DNA from: Thermodesulfobacteriota bacterium
Lineage (GTDB): Bacteria > Desulfobacterota > DSM-4660 > Desulfatiglandales > Desulfatiglandaceae
Reading direction: 5' to 3'
DNA: 60,511 nucleotides
Assembly: GCA_028278625.1 (NCBI GenBank)
Contig: JANQDY010000155.1
Span: forward strand, 1-60,511
Part shown: one piece after another, positions 17,017 through 25,630 of the stretch
Position numbering within the stretch: position 1 is the stretch's first letter
Layout: each line of letters starts with the position of its first letter
Made by a program: the position numbers and the translations under genes
Notes under the pieces: generated by a model
What the model saw: the letters and a program-made list of their open reading frames with translations, nothing else
What the model was told of the DNA's origin: nothing
Databases searched by the model: none

Positions 17017-18960
17017 GCAGCGGTTTGGGAAGGATTCTGCTGCCTCATTAAGTGTGCTGAGAAGGGTCGGTCCCTCCAAAACGCCGTAGGCCGCCACGGC
17101 GATGCGGCTTTCTTTTGTTTCCGCGACCAGTGACCGGATTCGGTCCAATCCCTCCCGGGTCAGGTGGTATTTTTTGTTTCGATCTCTGCGGGTCCAGCCC
17201 TTTGAGATGGTGATCTGAGCCACTTCATCAAAGCTTCTGGAGAGTGTAAACGCGTAACCAAAATTGCCGTGGCTGTTTCTCAGATACTTGGGAACCTGGC
17301 CGGCGGTCGCCTTTCTCGCGAGCAGAGCGAGAATCTCATTTTTGCGCAAACCCTTGCCATGGTTTTCAAGAAAGAGTATCAGCATGATCCAGAAGCACTT
17401 GATGGGATGCGTTTTTTTGACTTTTGAACACCAGTCTCTCACCCGATGAAGAACCGTTTTGAGTCTGTTTCCGTCAACTTCATCGCCCGGATAGGTTTTG
17501 ACGAAAAAGGATGCGGATATATCCAGAAGACGAAAGGTTTTCTGTTTGATCTCTTCAAGATCCGGGTCATAGAGCGAATAGTCATAGGCCAACGGGTACG
17601 CCTTAAACCCTTTTCCGATGTGGGGTTTCAGCAACGGGGTTGGAATCTCTTTCAGGTTCCCTCTGGCCTTTAAAAGGGCATGGATGTCGGATCCGAAAAG
17701 TGGGAACGTATAGAGATGAACGTGTGCGGTCGATTCGCCGTTCCGGATACATGAAAGGGCCAGTGCCGCCGTAATCCCGGTGTCATCTACCGATGATTCC
17801 GGTGAAAAAAGCTGAACGCTTAAACGGGGAAGGATTCGGCCTTTTTGCAGCAGTTTTAGGGAACGGTTCATTTCAGAGACGGTGCAACCCCTCCGCATGC
17901 GCTTGCTCAATTCTTCGGTCAGTGCATCCGCTCCCAAAAAAGCCACTTTCATGTGTGTTTCACCCATTTTTCGGGTCAGTCTTTCCGTGAGCCCTTTGGG
18001 TCTTAAAAAGCATGAGTAGGTGATTTGACGGTTTGCTTTTCGGGTGACGGTTTGAAAGAAATCGCAGATTCTGAGGGCCCAGGTTTCGTTGATATTGAAA
18101 GTGTCGTCCCAGACATCCACAAATTCAACGGCCGGATTGTCTATGAGAATCTGGGCCAATTCATTTACAAAGTCATCGCCTTGAACGGCGCAGTGAAAAT
18201 TCTTTCCGAATTGGCTCGCAATGGCACAGAAGAGACATCCGCCTTTGGATTTCTTCGCCCAAATACACGCCCTTTGTAGGGTAATGGCGATGGTCTTTTC
18301 CCCAAGCCGGACAAAAGTGAAGATGTCCTTTTCTTTCAGAGGTACGGATAAAAACGGGGTGGATACAAGTGCCGCTCTTTTAGGAAGCCAAAAGGCCAGA
18401 TTGGGAATGGAGAGGAGTTTACTTAAATAGACGCGATCCCATTTGCGCGTCATGACCGTCTTATCCAGAACGGGCAGAAGTTCATAAAGGGTGTTCTCCG
18501 CTGCGCCCCGCACAATGAAATCAGGGGCGATATCCAACACTTGGTTGGCAAAGGTGACGTAGCGGTGTTCGAGGATATTCTTGTAGTTGTTGGAAGCTTC
18601 ATTCCCGCCTAAAATAATGGGGGCCGGGCAGATGTTCCTGAGACACCCGATCACTCTTGGCAGAGAATAGAGATTAACGGAGTAAGGAGCTGAAATGAGA
18701 ATGATATCCGATTCAGAGAACCCGATTTCAAGGAAGAAAGCGTTTAGAAAATCATACCCCTTTGTGGCCAACTCTTGAAGGGACATGTAAACACTTTCGG
18801 CCCCAATGGCCTCCCCGCAAATGGCCTCATAACCGGCAATCGAAACGATCTTCTTGAGACTTGAGCAGGCCAGGCTGTCCTGCCGGGTAAGGGTGATGAT
18901 TCCGATTTTTTTCATTGTGGTGTTCACGGGAATGTTTTTTAGCAATTGGGTGTGCGCCAT
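17014..18960 (-). CDS. B12-binding-type radical SAM protein of unknown substrate
   Basis: 648 residues from ATG 18960. The N-terminal part looks like a B12-binding Rossmann domain (IVSIAGYEAICGEA...ILISAPYSVNLYSLPRVIGCL...PIILGGNEASNN). The radical SAM region contains ACIWAKKSKGGCLFC, a Cys cluster with unusually wide first spacing (C-x8-x-C-x2-C) instead of CxxxCxxC, followed by barrel segments (VEFVDVWDDTFNIN, YSCFLRP, VAFLGADALTEEL). The C-terminal 150 residues include a winged-helix-like segment (GWTRRDRNKKYHLTREGLDRIR). It follows the response regulator after 10 bases. A link to methyl or cobamide sensing is inference. Confidence 0.72.
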   Translation of the reverse strand: MAHTQLLKNIPVNTTMKKIGIITLTRQDSLACSSLKKIVSIAGYEAICGEAIGAESVYMSLQELATKGYDFLNAFFLEIGFSESDIILISAPYSVNLYSLPRVIGCLRNICPAPIILGGNEASNNYKNILEHRYVTFANQVLDIAPDFIVRGAAENTLYELLPVLDKTVMTRKWDRVYLSKLLSIPNLAFWLPKRAALVSTPFLSVPLKEKDIFTFVRLGEKTIAITLQRACIWAKKSKGGCLFCAIASQFGKNFHCAVQGDDFVNELAQILIDNPAVEFVDVWDDTFNINETWALRICDFFQTVTRKANRQITYSCFLRPKGLTERLTRKMGETHMKVAFLGADALTEELSKRMRRGCTVSEMNRSLKLLQKGRILPRLSVQLFSPESSVDDTGITAALALSCIRNGESTAHVHLYTFPLFGSDIHALLKARGNLKEIPTPLLKPHIGKGFKAYPLAYDYSLYDPDLEEIKQKTFRLLDISASFFVKTYPGDEVDGNRLKTVLHRVRDWCSKVKKTHPIKCFWIMLILFLENHGKGLRKNEILALLARKATAGQVPKYLRNSHGNFGYAFTLSRSFDEVAQITISKGWTRRDRNKKYHLTREGLDRIRSLVAETKESRIAVAAYGVLEGPTLLSTLNEAAESFPNRC

Positions 18961-18970
18961 TCGCTTATGT

Positions 18971-19633
18971 TCAGAGATCCGGATCGACCAGCCCGAGTTG
19001 TATGGCAAAGTGAATCAGCTTGATTGATGATTCGGTCCCCAGTTTTTCCATGATTTTGGCCTTGTGGGATTTTATGGTGCTTACGCTGACACACAGCATT
19101 TCAGCAATCTGTCTCGTGGGATGACCTTCCGCAATGAGCTGAAAAACTTCTCTTTCCCGGTTGGAAAGCTGTTTGTAGAGTTCCGCTTTTGAAGACGTCT
19201 TGGCAGGGGAGAGGTATGCGGCGACCACTTTCTTTGAGATTGAGGGGCTCAGGAAGGTCTCGTTGTTGAGAGCCGCCCGGATCGCTTTGATAATGTCCCG
19301 GCCCCCGGCATCTTTCAGCAAATATCCGGACACGCCGCATTCCAGGAGTTCATGAATGTAGTGCTCATGGGAATACATGGAGAGGATGATGATTTTTGTT
19401 TCAGGGACCGTCTTTCTGATCCGTTTTGCTGCCTCGATACCGTTCATGCGCGGCATGGCAATGTCCATGATGAGGATATCCGGTTTCAATCTTTCGGCCT
19501 TTTCAATGGCGATTTGCCCATTTGTCGCTTCTCCAACGATTTTGAGATCCCGTTGCTCCTCCAGTAGACGGGCCAGCCCCTGTCGAACGATGGTATGGTC
19601 GTCCGCAAGCAAAATTCGAATGGGTTTAGACAT
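18971..19633 (-). CDS. NarL/FixJ-family response regulator
   Basis: 220 residues. A receiver domain with the acidic pair at DDH, phospho-acceptor Asp in DILIMDIAMPRMNG and the Lys of LLKDAG, followed by a LuxR-type helix-turn-helix (QLSNREREVFQLIAEGHPTRQIAEMLCVSVSTIKSHKAKIMEKLG, residues about 150-195). It overlaps the histidine kinase gene by 8 bases and is clearly its partner. NarL-type proteins bind paired 7-bp half sites, so it is the leading candidate for binding the six 7-3-7 palindromes in the window, one of which lies upstream of this signalling operon. Confidence 0.93.
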   Translation of the reverse strand: MSKPIRILLADDHTIVRQGLARLLEEQRDLKIVGEATNGQIAIEKAERLKPDILIMDIAMPRMNGIEAAKRIRKTVPETKIIILSMYSHEHYIHELLECGVSGYLLKDAGGRDIIKAIRAALNNETFLSPSISKKVVAAYLSPAKTSSKAELYKQLSNREREVFQLIAEGHPTRQIAEMLCVSVSTIKSHKAKIMEKLGTESSIKLIHFAIQLGLVDPDL

Positions 19634-21884
19634 CCTCTGCCTCCTCTCTGTGGGGTATTTTTATTCGAATGCGGGTGCCTTTGCCAGGCGTTGTGGTCAA
19701 TTGAAAGCTGCCGCCCAGAAAGGAACAGCGTTCCCGAATTCCCAGTAGGCCCAGACTTCTTTTGTTTTTAGCGATGACCTCGTCATCGAACCCCCTGCCG
19801 TTATCTTCCGCCGCGAAGACGATCCATGGGTAACTTCGAATGATGGAAAGCCTGAATTTGCTGGCGCCCGAATGCTTCAATGTGTTGGTGAGGGTTTCCT
19901 GGCTGAACCGGTATAAAATGGTTTCCATTTCCGGATCCAGCCGTTTGTCAAAACCGACCATGCTGAATTTGATCTTGAGGTTCGATTTATTCTCAATGTC
20001 CTTGAAATAGAGTTTCAGGGCCGGTTCGAGACCCAGATCGATGAGCAGGGTGGGATGAAGATTGTAGGACAGGCGCCTTATTTCCGAAGAGGTGCGGGTA
20101 ATCATTTTTCGAATCTCATCGATTTCGGACCGTATCCGCTGTTCATCGTCACGAAAGCTCTCCTCCAATCTGTCCAGTCCCAGTTTGACCGCCATCAGGG
20201 ATTGGCCCGCTTCATCGTGCAGTTCCTGGGCGATGCGGCGGCGTTCCTCTTCCTGGGTTTCGAAAAGCCGTTCAGTGAGTCGCCTCAATTCACGCCGGTG
20301 AAGGCGGATGGTTTGCATCAACCGTGCAATTTCAATGGGTCCTCCCAGAAAGTTGCCCAAAGACCCCAAGAGATGGATCTCATGCTGATTCAATTTCCGG
20401 GAATCGGAAATGTGAAATGCAAAAAAGCCGACGGCCCTCCCTTTAAAGGTAATGAGGAAACAGGAGAGCCATGGCACGGTAGCGCCGCCCACCGCATTGT
20501 ATCGCATTTTAAAAGAGGGGAAAGTGGGTTCCGGTTTCAGTGGAGAACTCTTTTCCATGAGGTATTGTCCCAGTTTGGCATCTCTGAAGATCCCTGCCAT
20601 GGGCTCGTCCGTCAACTGATCAGGAAGTCCTGATTTCGCTTGAAGCCTTATTTTCTGGGAGCTCTGGTCAATGAGGAAAAGTCCCCCGGATTTTAACTCC
20701 AATGTCTTCAGCACATCTTGAAGTGTCACTTTAAGGACATGATCCAAGTCGAGCGTATTGTTCAAGGCGACGGCGGTTCGGTTTAGAATGGAGAGTTCCC
20801 GGTTTCGCTCTTTGATGGTCCGTTCATAGTGTTTGCGGTGGGTGATATCCTTGACGATCCCTTCGTACTCCACTTCACGGGTTACAAAACTCTCATACCG
20901 TCTGCTTGAGATCAACGTATGAATGATCTTTCCGTCTCTTCTCTTGAAGTCCACTTCGTAATCTTTTGTGAAACCGTCCCGGTTGATGGTTTTAACAAAT
21001 CTGTCACGGTCTTTTGGATTCTTGTAGAGGTTTTTGATGTTCACCCGTTGGACCAGTTCCCTTATGTCCGAATACCCCATCAATTCGACGCCGGCCTGGT
21101 TCATGTCCAGAATATCGCCCCGCGGATTGGTGGTGTAGATCATGTCGTGGCTTCCCTCGAAAATGCGGCGGTATTTCCGTTCCCGGCGCAAAAGTTCCTT
21201 TTGCAGTTTTTTATGCTCAGTGATGTCTTTAAATATTTCAAGTCCGCCGGTGACCTGGCCGGAGGCATCTCTAAATGCCGAAGTGGAACAAATGATCGGT
21301 ATTTCCTGGCCGTCGATATTGGTGATGGCATATTCCCGGTTGTGGATATCCTGATTCTCTTCAACGGCACGCTTTAAGGCACAGTCGGATTCACAGATGG
21401 AGTTTTTGAAAACGTCTTTGCAGAACATGCCCACAGCGTCATCTGCGGGAAATCCCGTGATTTTCTCGGCAGCGGGATTGAAATAGGTGATCCGCCATTC
21501 CCGGTCAGTGGTGAAAAGACCATCGGGAATGCGATTTAAGATTTCAATGAAACTCTCTTCCTTCTGGTAGAGCCTTTCAAGGGCCTTGATGTTGTATGCA
21601 TGAATTTGATCCGCCAGAAATTGATTCCACCCTCCCGGGTAGAGTTCTCCTTTGGCTTTAAAATAGGAACAGTTCAGGCAATGGGGCAGTTTCCTGAAAA
21701 AATCCTCTTCCATGAAGCTGCCACAGTGGGTGTCGGGAATCAGCCAGCAGTCAGTGCGCTGTCGATCATGGGCAGGGCACAGGACGTTGTGACAGGATAG
21801 CAGTTTCCAACAAGGTGAATTGCTGAAATCGGTCTCTTCAAGGGGCGAGAGTTGGATGAGGTGACTTTCGAGCAACGAATTCAC
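19626..21884 (-). CDS. PAS-PAS-GAF sensor histidine kinase (HisKA_3)
   Basis: 752 residues from GTG 21884, which has AAAGGAG eight to ten bases upstream. N-terminal Cys-rich two-CW-like module (CWKLLSCHNVLCPAH, then CWLIPDTHC and HCLNCSYFK), two PAS domains (about 115-235 and 245-355), a GAF domain (about 375-525), then a HisKA_3 dimerisation domain (RRRIAQELHDEAGQSL, phospho-His in ELHDE) and an HATPase domain (DNGRGFD, GLLGIRERC). No membrane helix, so it is a cytoplasmic sensor; the Cys module and PAS domains suggest redox or metal/small-molecule input. It overlaps a V4R protein gene by 47 bases and the response regulator by 8. Confidence 0.9.
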   Translation of the reverse strand: MNSLLESHLIQLSPLEETDFSNSPCWKLLSCHNVLCPAHDRQRTDCWLIPDTHCGSFMEEDFFRKLPHCLNCSYFKAKGELYPGGWNQFLADQIHAYNIKALERLYQKEESFIEILNRIPDGLFTTDREWRITYFNPAAEKITGFPADDAVGMFCKDVFKNSICESDCALKRAVEENQDIHNREYAITNIDGQEIPIICSTSAFRDASGQVTGGLEIFKDITEHKKLQKELLRRERKYRRIFEGSHDMIYTTNPRGDILDMNQAGVELMGYSDIRELVQRVNIKNLYKNPKDRDRFVKTINRDGFTKDYEVDFKRRDGKIIHTLISSRRYESFVTREVEYEGIVKDITHRKHYERTIKERNRELSILNRTAVALNNTLDLDHVLKVTLQDVLKTLELKSGGLFLIDQSSQKIRLQAKSGLPDQLTDEPMAGIFRDAKLGQYLMEKSSPLKPEPTFPSFKMRYNAVGGATVPWLSCFLITFKGRAVGFFAFHISDSRKLNQHEIHLLGSLGNFLGGPIEIARLMQTIRLHRRELRRLTERLFETQEEERRRIAQELHDEAGQSLMAVKLGLDRLEESFRDDEQRIRSEIDEIRKMITRTSSEIRRLSYNLHPTLLIDLGLEPALKLYFKDIENKSNLKIKFSMVGFDKRLDPEMETILYRFSQETLTNTLKHSGASKFRLSIIRSYPWIVFAAEDNGRGFDDEVIAKNKRSLGLLGIRERCSFLGGSFQLTTTPGKGTRIRIKIPHREEAEDV

Positions 21885-22455
21885 AATAGGAATCTCCTTT
21901 TGCACGGCAAAATGGCTCTTCGGCCAGAAAGGTAAAACATCCGTCCGGATAGTCCTCTCCATATAGCAGATCCATAAAGGCACCGGTAACGCCTCGGAGC
22001 ATATAACACTTTCCTGAGGTGCTCTTACCGTATCGTTCCATATAGCCACCTGCCTCGTAAGAATCGTTCACGCGGATAACCAGCTTTTCATGGGGCATGA
22101 GTTCCGTGACTTTCAAATCGCCCCACCCAAAGGCAACGGCCACGGCTGTAAAACCCTCAATTTGATCGTCCGTTTCTTCAATCATGGGTGCCACCAGTTC
22201 GTCCCATTCCCAGGAATTGCGGATTCCCTGGAAAGTGGCATATCCGCATTCCTGTGCGGCTTTGATGAGGAGGTCTTCCGATTCGTTGGCCCTCTCTTTT
22301 CCCAACAGTTTTTCAAAATCGAAGCAGAGTCTATTATAGTAGTGGATTGAAAAGAGGGAAAGATAGACGCCAAAAAGGGGAATGATGCCTTTTGATTCCC
22401 TGATGATGCTTCCTTCCATTACCGCATGGATGATCTTATTGCCGTCGATTGTCAC
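21838..22455 (-). CDS. V4R (4-vinyl reductase-like) domain protein
   Basis: 205 residues from GTG 22455 with GGGAGG upstream. The C-terminal part (RGVTGAFMDLLYGEDYPDGCFTFLAEEPFCRAKGDSYCEFVARK) has the V4R signature, a small-molecule and metal-binding domain with two or three Cys that is common in regulators of aromatic and methyl metabolism. It overlaps the histidine kinase gene, so it probably feeds a ligand signal to that kinase. It resembles the neighbour at 22543-23076 in architecture but not closely in sequence. Confidence 0.75.
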   Translation of the reverse strand: MTIDGNKIIHAVMEGSIIRESKGIIPLFGVYLSLFSIHYYNRLCFDFEKLLGKERANESEDLLIKAAQECGYATFQGIRNSWEWDELVAPMIEETDDQIEGFTAVAVAFGWGDLKVTELMPHEKLVIRVNDSYEAGGYMERYGKSTSGKCYMLRGVTGAFMDLLYGEDYPDGCFTFLAEEPFCRAKGDSYCEFVARKSPHPTLAP

Positions 22456-22542
22456 GGGAACCTCCCAGAATGCCTTCCAACTGCCATTGACAACCGACCC
22501 CGGGCAAGGGGCGCAGGAATCCGGCGCACGAAAGGGATAGGT

Positions 22543-23076
22543 TCATGGTACACTGGCGGTTGCATCGAAAATACAATCGCCTTTTTGTACCATTTTGCAC
22601 TGTACTTCTTCGACCTGATAATGGCCGATGGGTCTGTTGAAAAGAACTTCCAGAACGCCGGCAATCCAGCCTCTGGTAAAATGACAACCGGGCGTCTTGC
22701 GACGTCCGTGTTTTGCAAGCCAGCCCGTCACATGATGGCTGGCGCTGCTGATAATTCTTCCACCAATGGGTCCCACGTTTTGAAAATGAATAATGCCCAG
22801 GCCGGAATTCTGGTAAAGAACGGAGACCATTTCCAGCCTTGATTTCAGGGTTTTGATTTGGCTGTAATGCTTGAGAATCGGTTTGAAACCGTCGTATACA
22901 GCTTCTTCGGCGGAACGGTAAAGGAGTTGAACCCCTTTTTCACCCAGGACGTCTTCCAGCGTTTTTTGAAGATTGATGTTGTAATGATGGCAGTGCATGG
23001 TGACCGGTTGGCCGGAAAGCACCATCCGGTGTCCCTTGCGCCCCAGTTCATTTCTCCAATCAAGCTGGACAGTCAT
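22543..23076 (-). CDS. V4R-domain-like protein, first gene of the signalling operon
   Basis: 177 residues. The first half (HCHHYNINLQKTLEDVLGEKGVQLLYRSAEEAVYDGF) and the C-terminal TRGWIAGVLEVLFNRPIGHYQVEEVQCKMVQKGDCIFDA follow the V4R/heme-NO-binding-associated pattern: a helical part, then a beta-rich end with two Cys. His and Cys residues (MHCHHYN) could bind metal. It is 87 bases upstream of the second V4R gene. Together with the kinase and response regulator they form a likely ligand-sensing relay. The ligand is unknown. Confidence 0.7.
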   Translation of the reverse strand: MTVQLDWRNELGRKGHRMVLSGQPVTMHCHHYNINLQKTLEDVLGEKGVQLLYRSAEEAVYDGFKPILKHYSQIKTLKSRLEMVSVLYQNSGLGIIHFQNVGPIGGRIISSASHHVTGWLAKHGRRKTPGCHFTRGWIAGVLEVLFNRPIGHYQVEEVQCKMVQKGDCIFDATASVP

Positions 23077-23264
23077 TGCTCTGCGCCGTATTTTTCAATG
23101 ATATTGACAGATTAACTCTCAATTATAGCGGAACAACGGCAATCCGTCAAATGAAAAAGAACGCCCGTGATGAAACCGTGCGGGTGGCGCCTCCTCTTGC
23201 GATTCAGTTGCCGAGGCATGTATGATGGTTCAGCCCATTAAGGCAGCGCTTGCCCATTATGGAT

Positions 23265-23281
23265 ATCGTCCAAAGGACGAT
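23265..23281. promoter_or_regulatory. 17-bp palindromic operator (site 2)
   Basis: ATCGTCC-AAA-GGACGAT, a perfect dyad, 189 bases upstream of the V4R/kinase operon (-) and 171 bases upstream of the CobW gene (+). It could serve both divergent units and would give autoregulation if the response regulator binds it. Confidence 0.7.
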
Positions 23282-23451
23282 TTTTTTGTGAATTGAGACG
23301 GTTTTTCAGAATGATCGGTCCATGGTGCCCGTTTGTTCCCTATTCCGTTGACACATCCTGAACCTAGGGAATATAAATTCCCCTGAAAAAGCCTGGATGA
23401 CATCATCCTTTGTTACTTGTAACCCCTTATTTTTCTAAGGAGCTACCCGAA

Positions 23452-24507
23452 ATGAAAGAGAAACCCCATAAAAAGTCGAATCAGAAGGCTAGTATTGTAC
23501 TGCTTGCCGGATTCCTGGGATCCGGCAAGACCACGCTGCTCAAGCGGATTCTGTCTTGGGAGACGGATCTGTCAGACACCGTTGTGCTGGTAAATGAATT
23601 CGGGGACATCGGTATTGATGGCGCTTTGTTAAAGGACTCAGCGTCGGATGTGATTGAATTGACCAGTGGATGCATCTGCTGTACGCTCAGTGCCGACCTG
23701 AGACGCTCCCTTGAAAAGATTTGGAAGCGGTTTCACCCCCAGCGCATTTTCATAGAGTCTTCCGGCGTTGCCGACCCTGCCGCCGTGGTGTCGGCGTTGA
23801 CTGACCCGCTTCTGACGCGTTCTATGCGCATTGACAAGATTTTAACGGTTTTGGACGCGGATTTCTGGGAAGCCAGGGAGGCGTTCGGACCGCTCTTCTT
23901 CAACCAACTGGAAAAGGCGGATCTGATTCTCCTAAACAAAATCGACACCCAGGAAAAAGAGAAGATTGCGGTTTACCTTAAAGAGATGCATGAAGTTTTA
24001 TCTGGTACTCAAATTGTCCCCACCATCCAGTGCAATATTGATCCTGCAACGCTATGGGCCGAGAAAGCGCGCAAAGACCGCTTTGAGCGTGCGCCTGTTC
24101 ATCTGTTTAAGGAGACTCTGCCCGAGATGGGAGATTCACATACATCCGGCCAGCATGATCATCATCAGCACCTTGATGAGATGCACAGGGAAGAGGAGCA
24201 TGGGGAAGAAGGGCATGGGGATCACAATGGGCACCATACCAGTCATTTTGTGACGTTTTCCTTTGCCAGCGACAAAGTGGTGAAAGAGTCCTGTTTCAGG
24301 AAATTTGTGGATGGACTTCCCTTTGAACTCTTCAGGCTTAAAGGGCCGGTCAAGTTTGAAGATCGAAGTGTGCTCATCAACTTTGTCGGGGGCAAAAGTG
24401 AGTGGACACCTTGGGAAGGTGAGCCTGACACGCGGTTGGCATTCATCGGGTGGACGGTGGATGAGGCAGCTATTTTGAACCAATTGAAAGAATGTATCAT
24501 TGATTAG
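23452..24507 (+). CDS. CobW-family GTPase with His-rich segment
   Basis: 351 residues from ATG 23452 (AAGGAG upstream). G domain: Walker A AGFLGSGKTTLL, NEFGDIGIDG switch, metal motif SGCICCTL (CxCC), ESSGVADPA and LLNKID. A His/Asp/Glu-rich stretch about residues 220-265 (HDHHQHLDEMHREEEHGEEG) precedes the CobW C-terminal domain (HFVTFSFASDK...FELFRLKGPVKF). This is the COG0523 metallochaperone architecture; the metal could be zinc, cobalt or another. It is followed after 11 bases by a SUMF1-like gene. Delivery of zinc to UroD-fold methyltransferases is an attractive but unproven idea. Confidence 0.88.
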   Translation: MKEKPHKKSNQKASIVLLAGFLGSGKTTLLKRILSWETDLSDTVVLVNEFGDIGIDGALLKDSASDVIELTSGCICCTLSADLRRSLEKIWKRFHPQRIFIESSGVADPAAVVSALTDPLLTRSMRIDKILTVLDADFWEAREAFGPLFFNQLEKADLILLNKIDTQEKEKIAVYLKEMHEVLSGTQIVPTIQCNIDPATLWAEKARKDRFERAPVHLFKETLPEMGDSHTSGQHDHHQHLDEMHREEEHGEEGHGDHNGHHTSHFVTFSFASDKVVKESCFRKFVDGLPFELFRLKGPVKFEDRSVLINFVGGKSEWTPWEGEPDTRLAFIGWTVDEAAILNQLKECIID

Positions 24508-24518
24508 ATTGCAGGATC

Positions 24519-25622
24519 ATGATGACAAAGGATCAATTTCTGAAAAACCTGGAAAAGGCGCTTCTGCGCTTGATAGTGGAGCGCCTGTTCAATGACTTGG
24601 ATGAAGCGAAGAAAGCGGCACTCAAGTTGGACGTGAAGGAGTTCATTCGCGAGCGTGCGGAAACCTACAGCCTTCCGGAGTTGAAAGAGACCTTTGTTTC
24701 CGCACAGGTGGCTATCGGTCTTTTTCTGGAATATCAGAGTGCTAAGGCCATTTGTGAAAGTGATGGAGAAAAACCGCAAAACCTTGAGCAGGAGATTAAA
24801 AGCCTCTTGAACACCGGAGAGTGCGTTTCCCGGAGACCGGTTTTTCCGGCGGACAACTGGCGGGAGCCTTTAACCGGAATGGCATTTGTCTGGGTCCCGG
24901 GCGGTGCTTTTCAAATGGGCAGTGGACCCTGGGATGACCAGGGTCTTGGGGATGAAAAGCCGGTGCATGAGGCTTGGCTGGACGGATTCTGGATCGGCAA
25001 GTATCCGGTAACGGTATCCCAGTATCTGGTATTCGTGACGGAAGCGGCAAAATATGAACCGGCCTGGCTTGAACAGGGGAGTCCCTACAATATCCATACC
25101 GGGGAAGATGATACCTTTAGATCCCTGGAAGAGAGCATCACAGGGGATTCCTATCCCATTGTCGGCATCAGCTGGGCCGATGCAGTGGCCTATTGCGATT
25201 GGATCTCAGAAAAGACCGGCCATTTTTTTCGTCTGCCCACAGAGGCGGAGTGGGAATATGCGGCCAGAAGCGGGGGCCGGGAAGAGAAATACGCCGGCGG
25301 CGGCGCTGTTGACACAGTGGCGTGGTATGGAGACAACAGCAATGGTTCGGCCCATCCGGTGGGTACCAAAGCAGCCAATGGCCTGGGGATTTTTGACATG
25401 TGCGGCAATGTGTCCGAGTGGTGCCTCGATTTCTACCATAAGGCGGCATATGGCAGCCATCAACCGTACAACCCTCAAGCCACGGAAAAGAGCAGGGCCC
25501 GGGTGGCCAGAGGGGGCAGCTGGAACTACGGTGCCAGGGATGTGCGCTGCGCCGACAGGGGACTTTTCAACCCTGATTACCGAGGTTGTGACCTCGGGTT
25601 TCGCCTGATTCGAACCCCTTGA
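24519..25622 (+). CDS. SUMF1/formylglycine-generating-enzyme-like domain protein
   Basis: 367 residues. An N-terminal helical region of about 110 residues (FNDLDEAKKAALKLDVKEFIRERAETYS) precedes a SUMF1/FGE-sulfatase fold: MAFVWVPGGAFQMGSGPWDD, EKPVHEAWLDGFWIGKYPVT, YPIVGISWADAVAYCDWIS, FRLPTEAEWEYAARSG, MCGNVSEWCLDFY, ARGGSWNYGARDVRCADR and DLGFRLIRTP. Most members are not true formylglycine-generating enzymes; the Cys pair of genuine FGE is not obvious here, so activity cannot be assumed. It forms a pair with the upstream CobW gene and converges with the VWA gene, leaving 8 bases between stops. Confidence 0.85.
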   Translation: MMTKDQFLKNLEKALLRLIVERLFNDLDEAKKAALKLDVKEFIRERAETYSLPELKETFVSAQVAIGLFLEYQSAKAICESDGEKPQNLEQEIKSLLNTGECVSRRPVFPADNWREPLTGMAFVWVPGGAFQMGSGPWDDQGLGDEKPVHEAWLDGFWIGKYPVTVSQYLVFVTEAAKYEPAWLEQGSPYNIHTGEDDTFRSLEESITGDSYPIVGISWADAVAYCDWISEKTGHFFRLPTEAEWEYAARSGGREEKYAGGGAVDTVAWYGDNSNGSAHPVGTKAANGLGIFDMCGNVSEWCLDFYHKAAYGSHQPYNPQATEKSRARVARGGSWNYGARDVRCADRGLFNPDYRGCDLGFRLIRTP

Positions 25623-25630
25623 GCGAGCCC

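Noticed and set aside
101..25622. Diversity-generating retroelement suggested by DUF1566 and SUMF1-like folds
   Set aside because: No reverse transcriptase, template repeat or A-rich variable repeat pair is visible; the two genes are far apart and unrelated by context.
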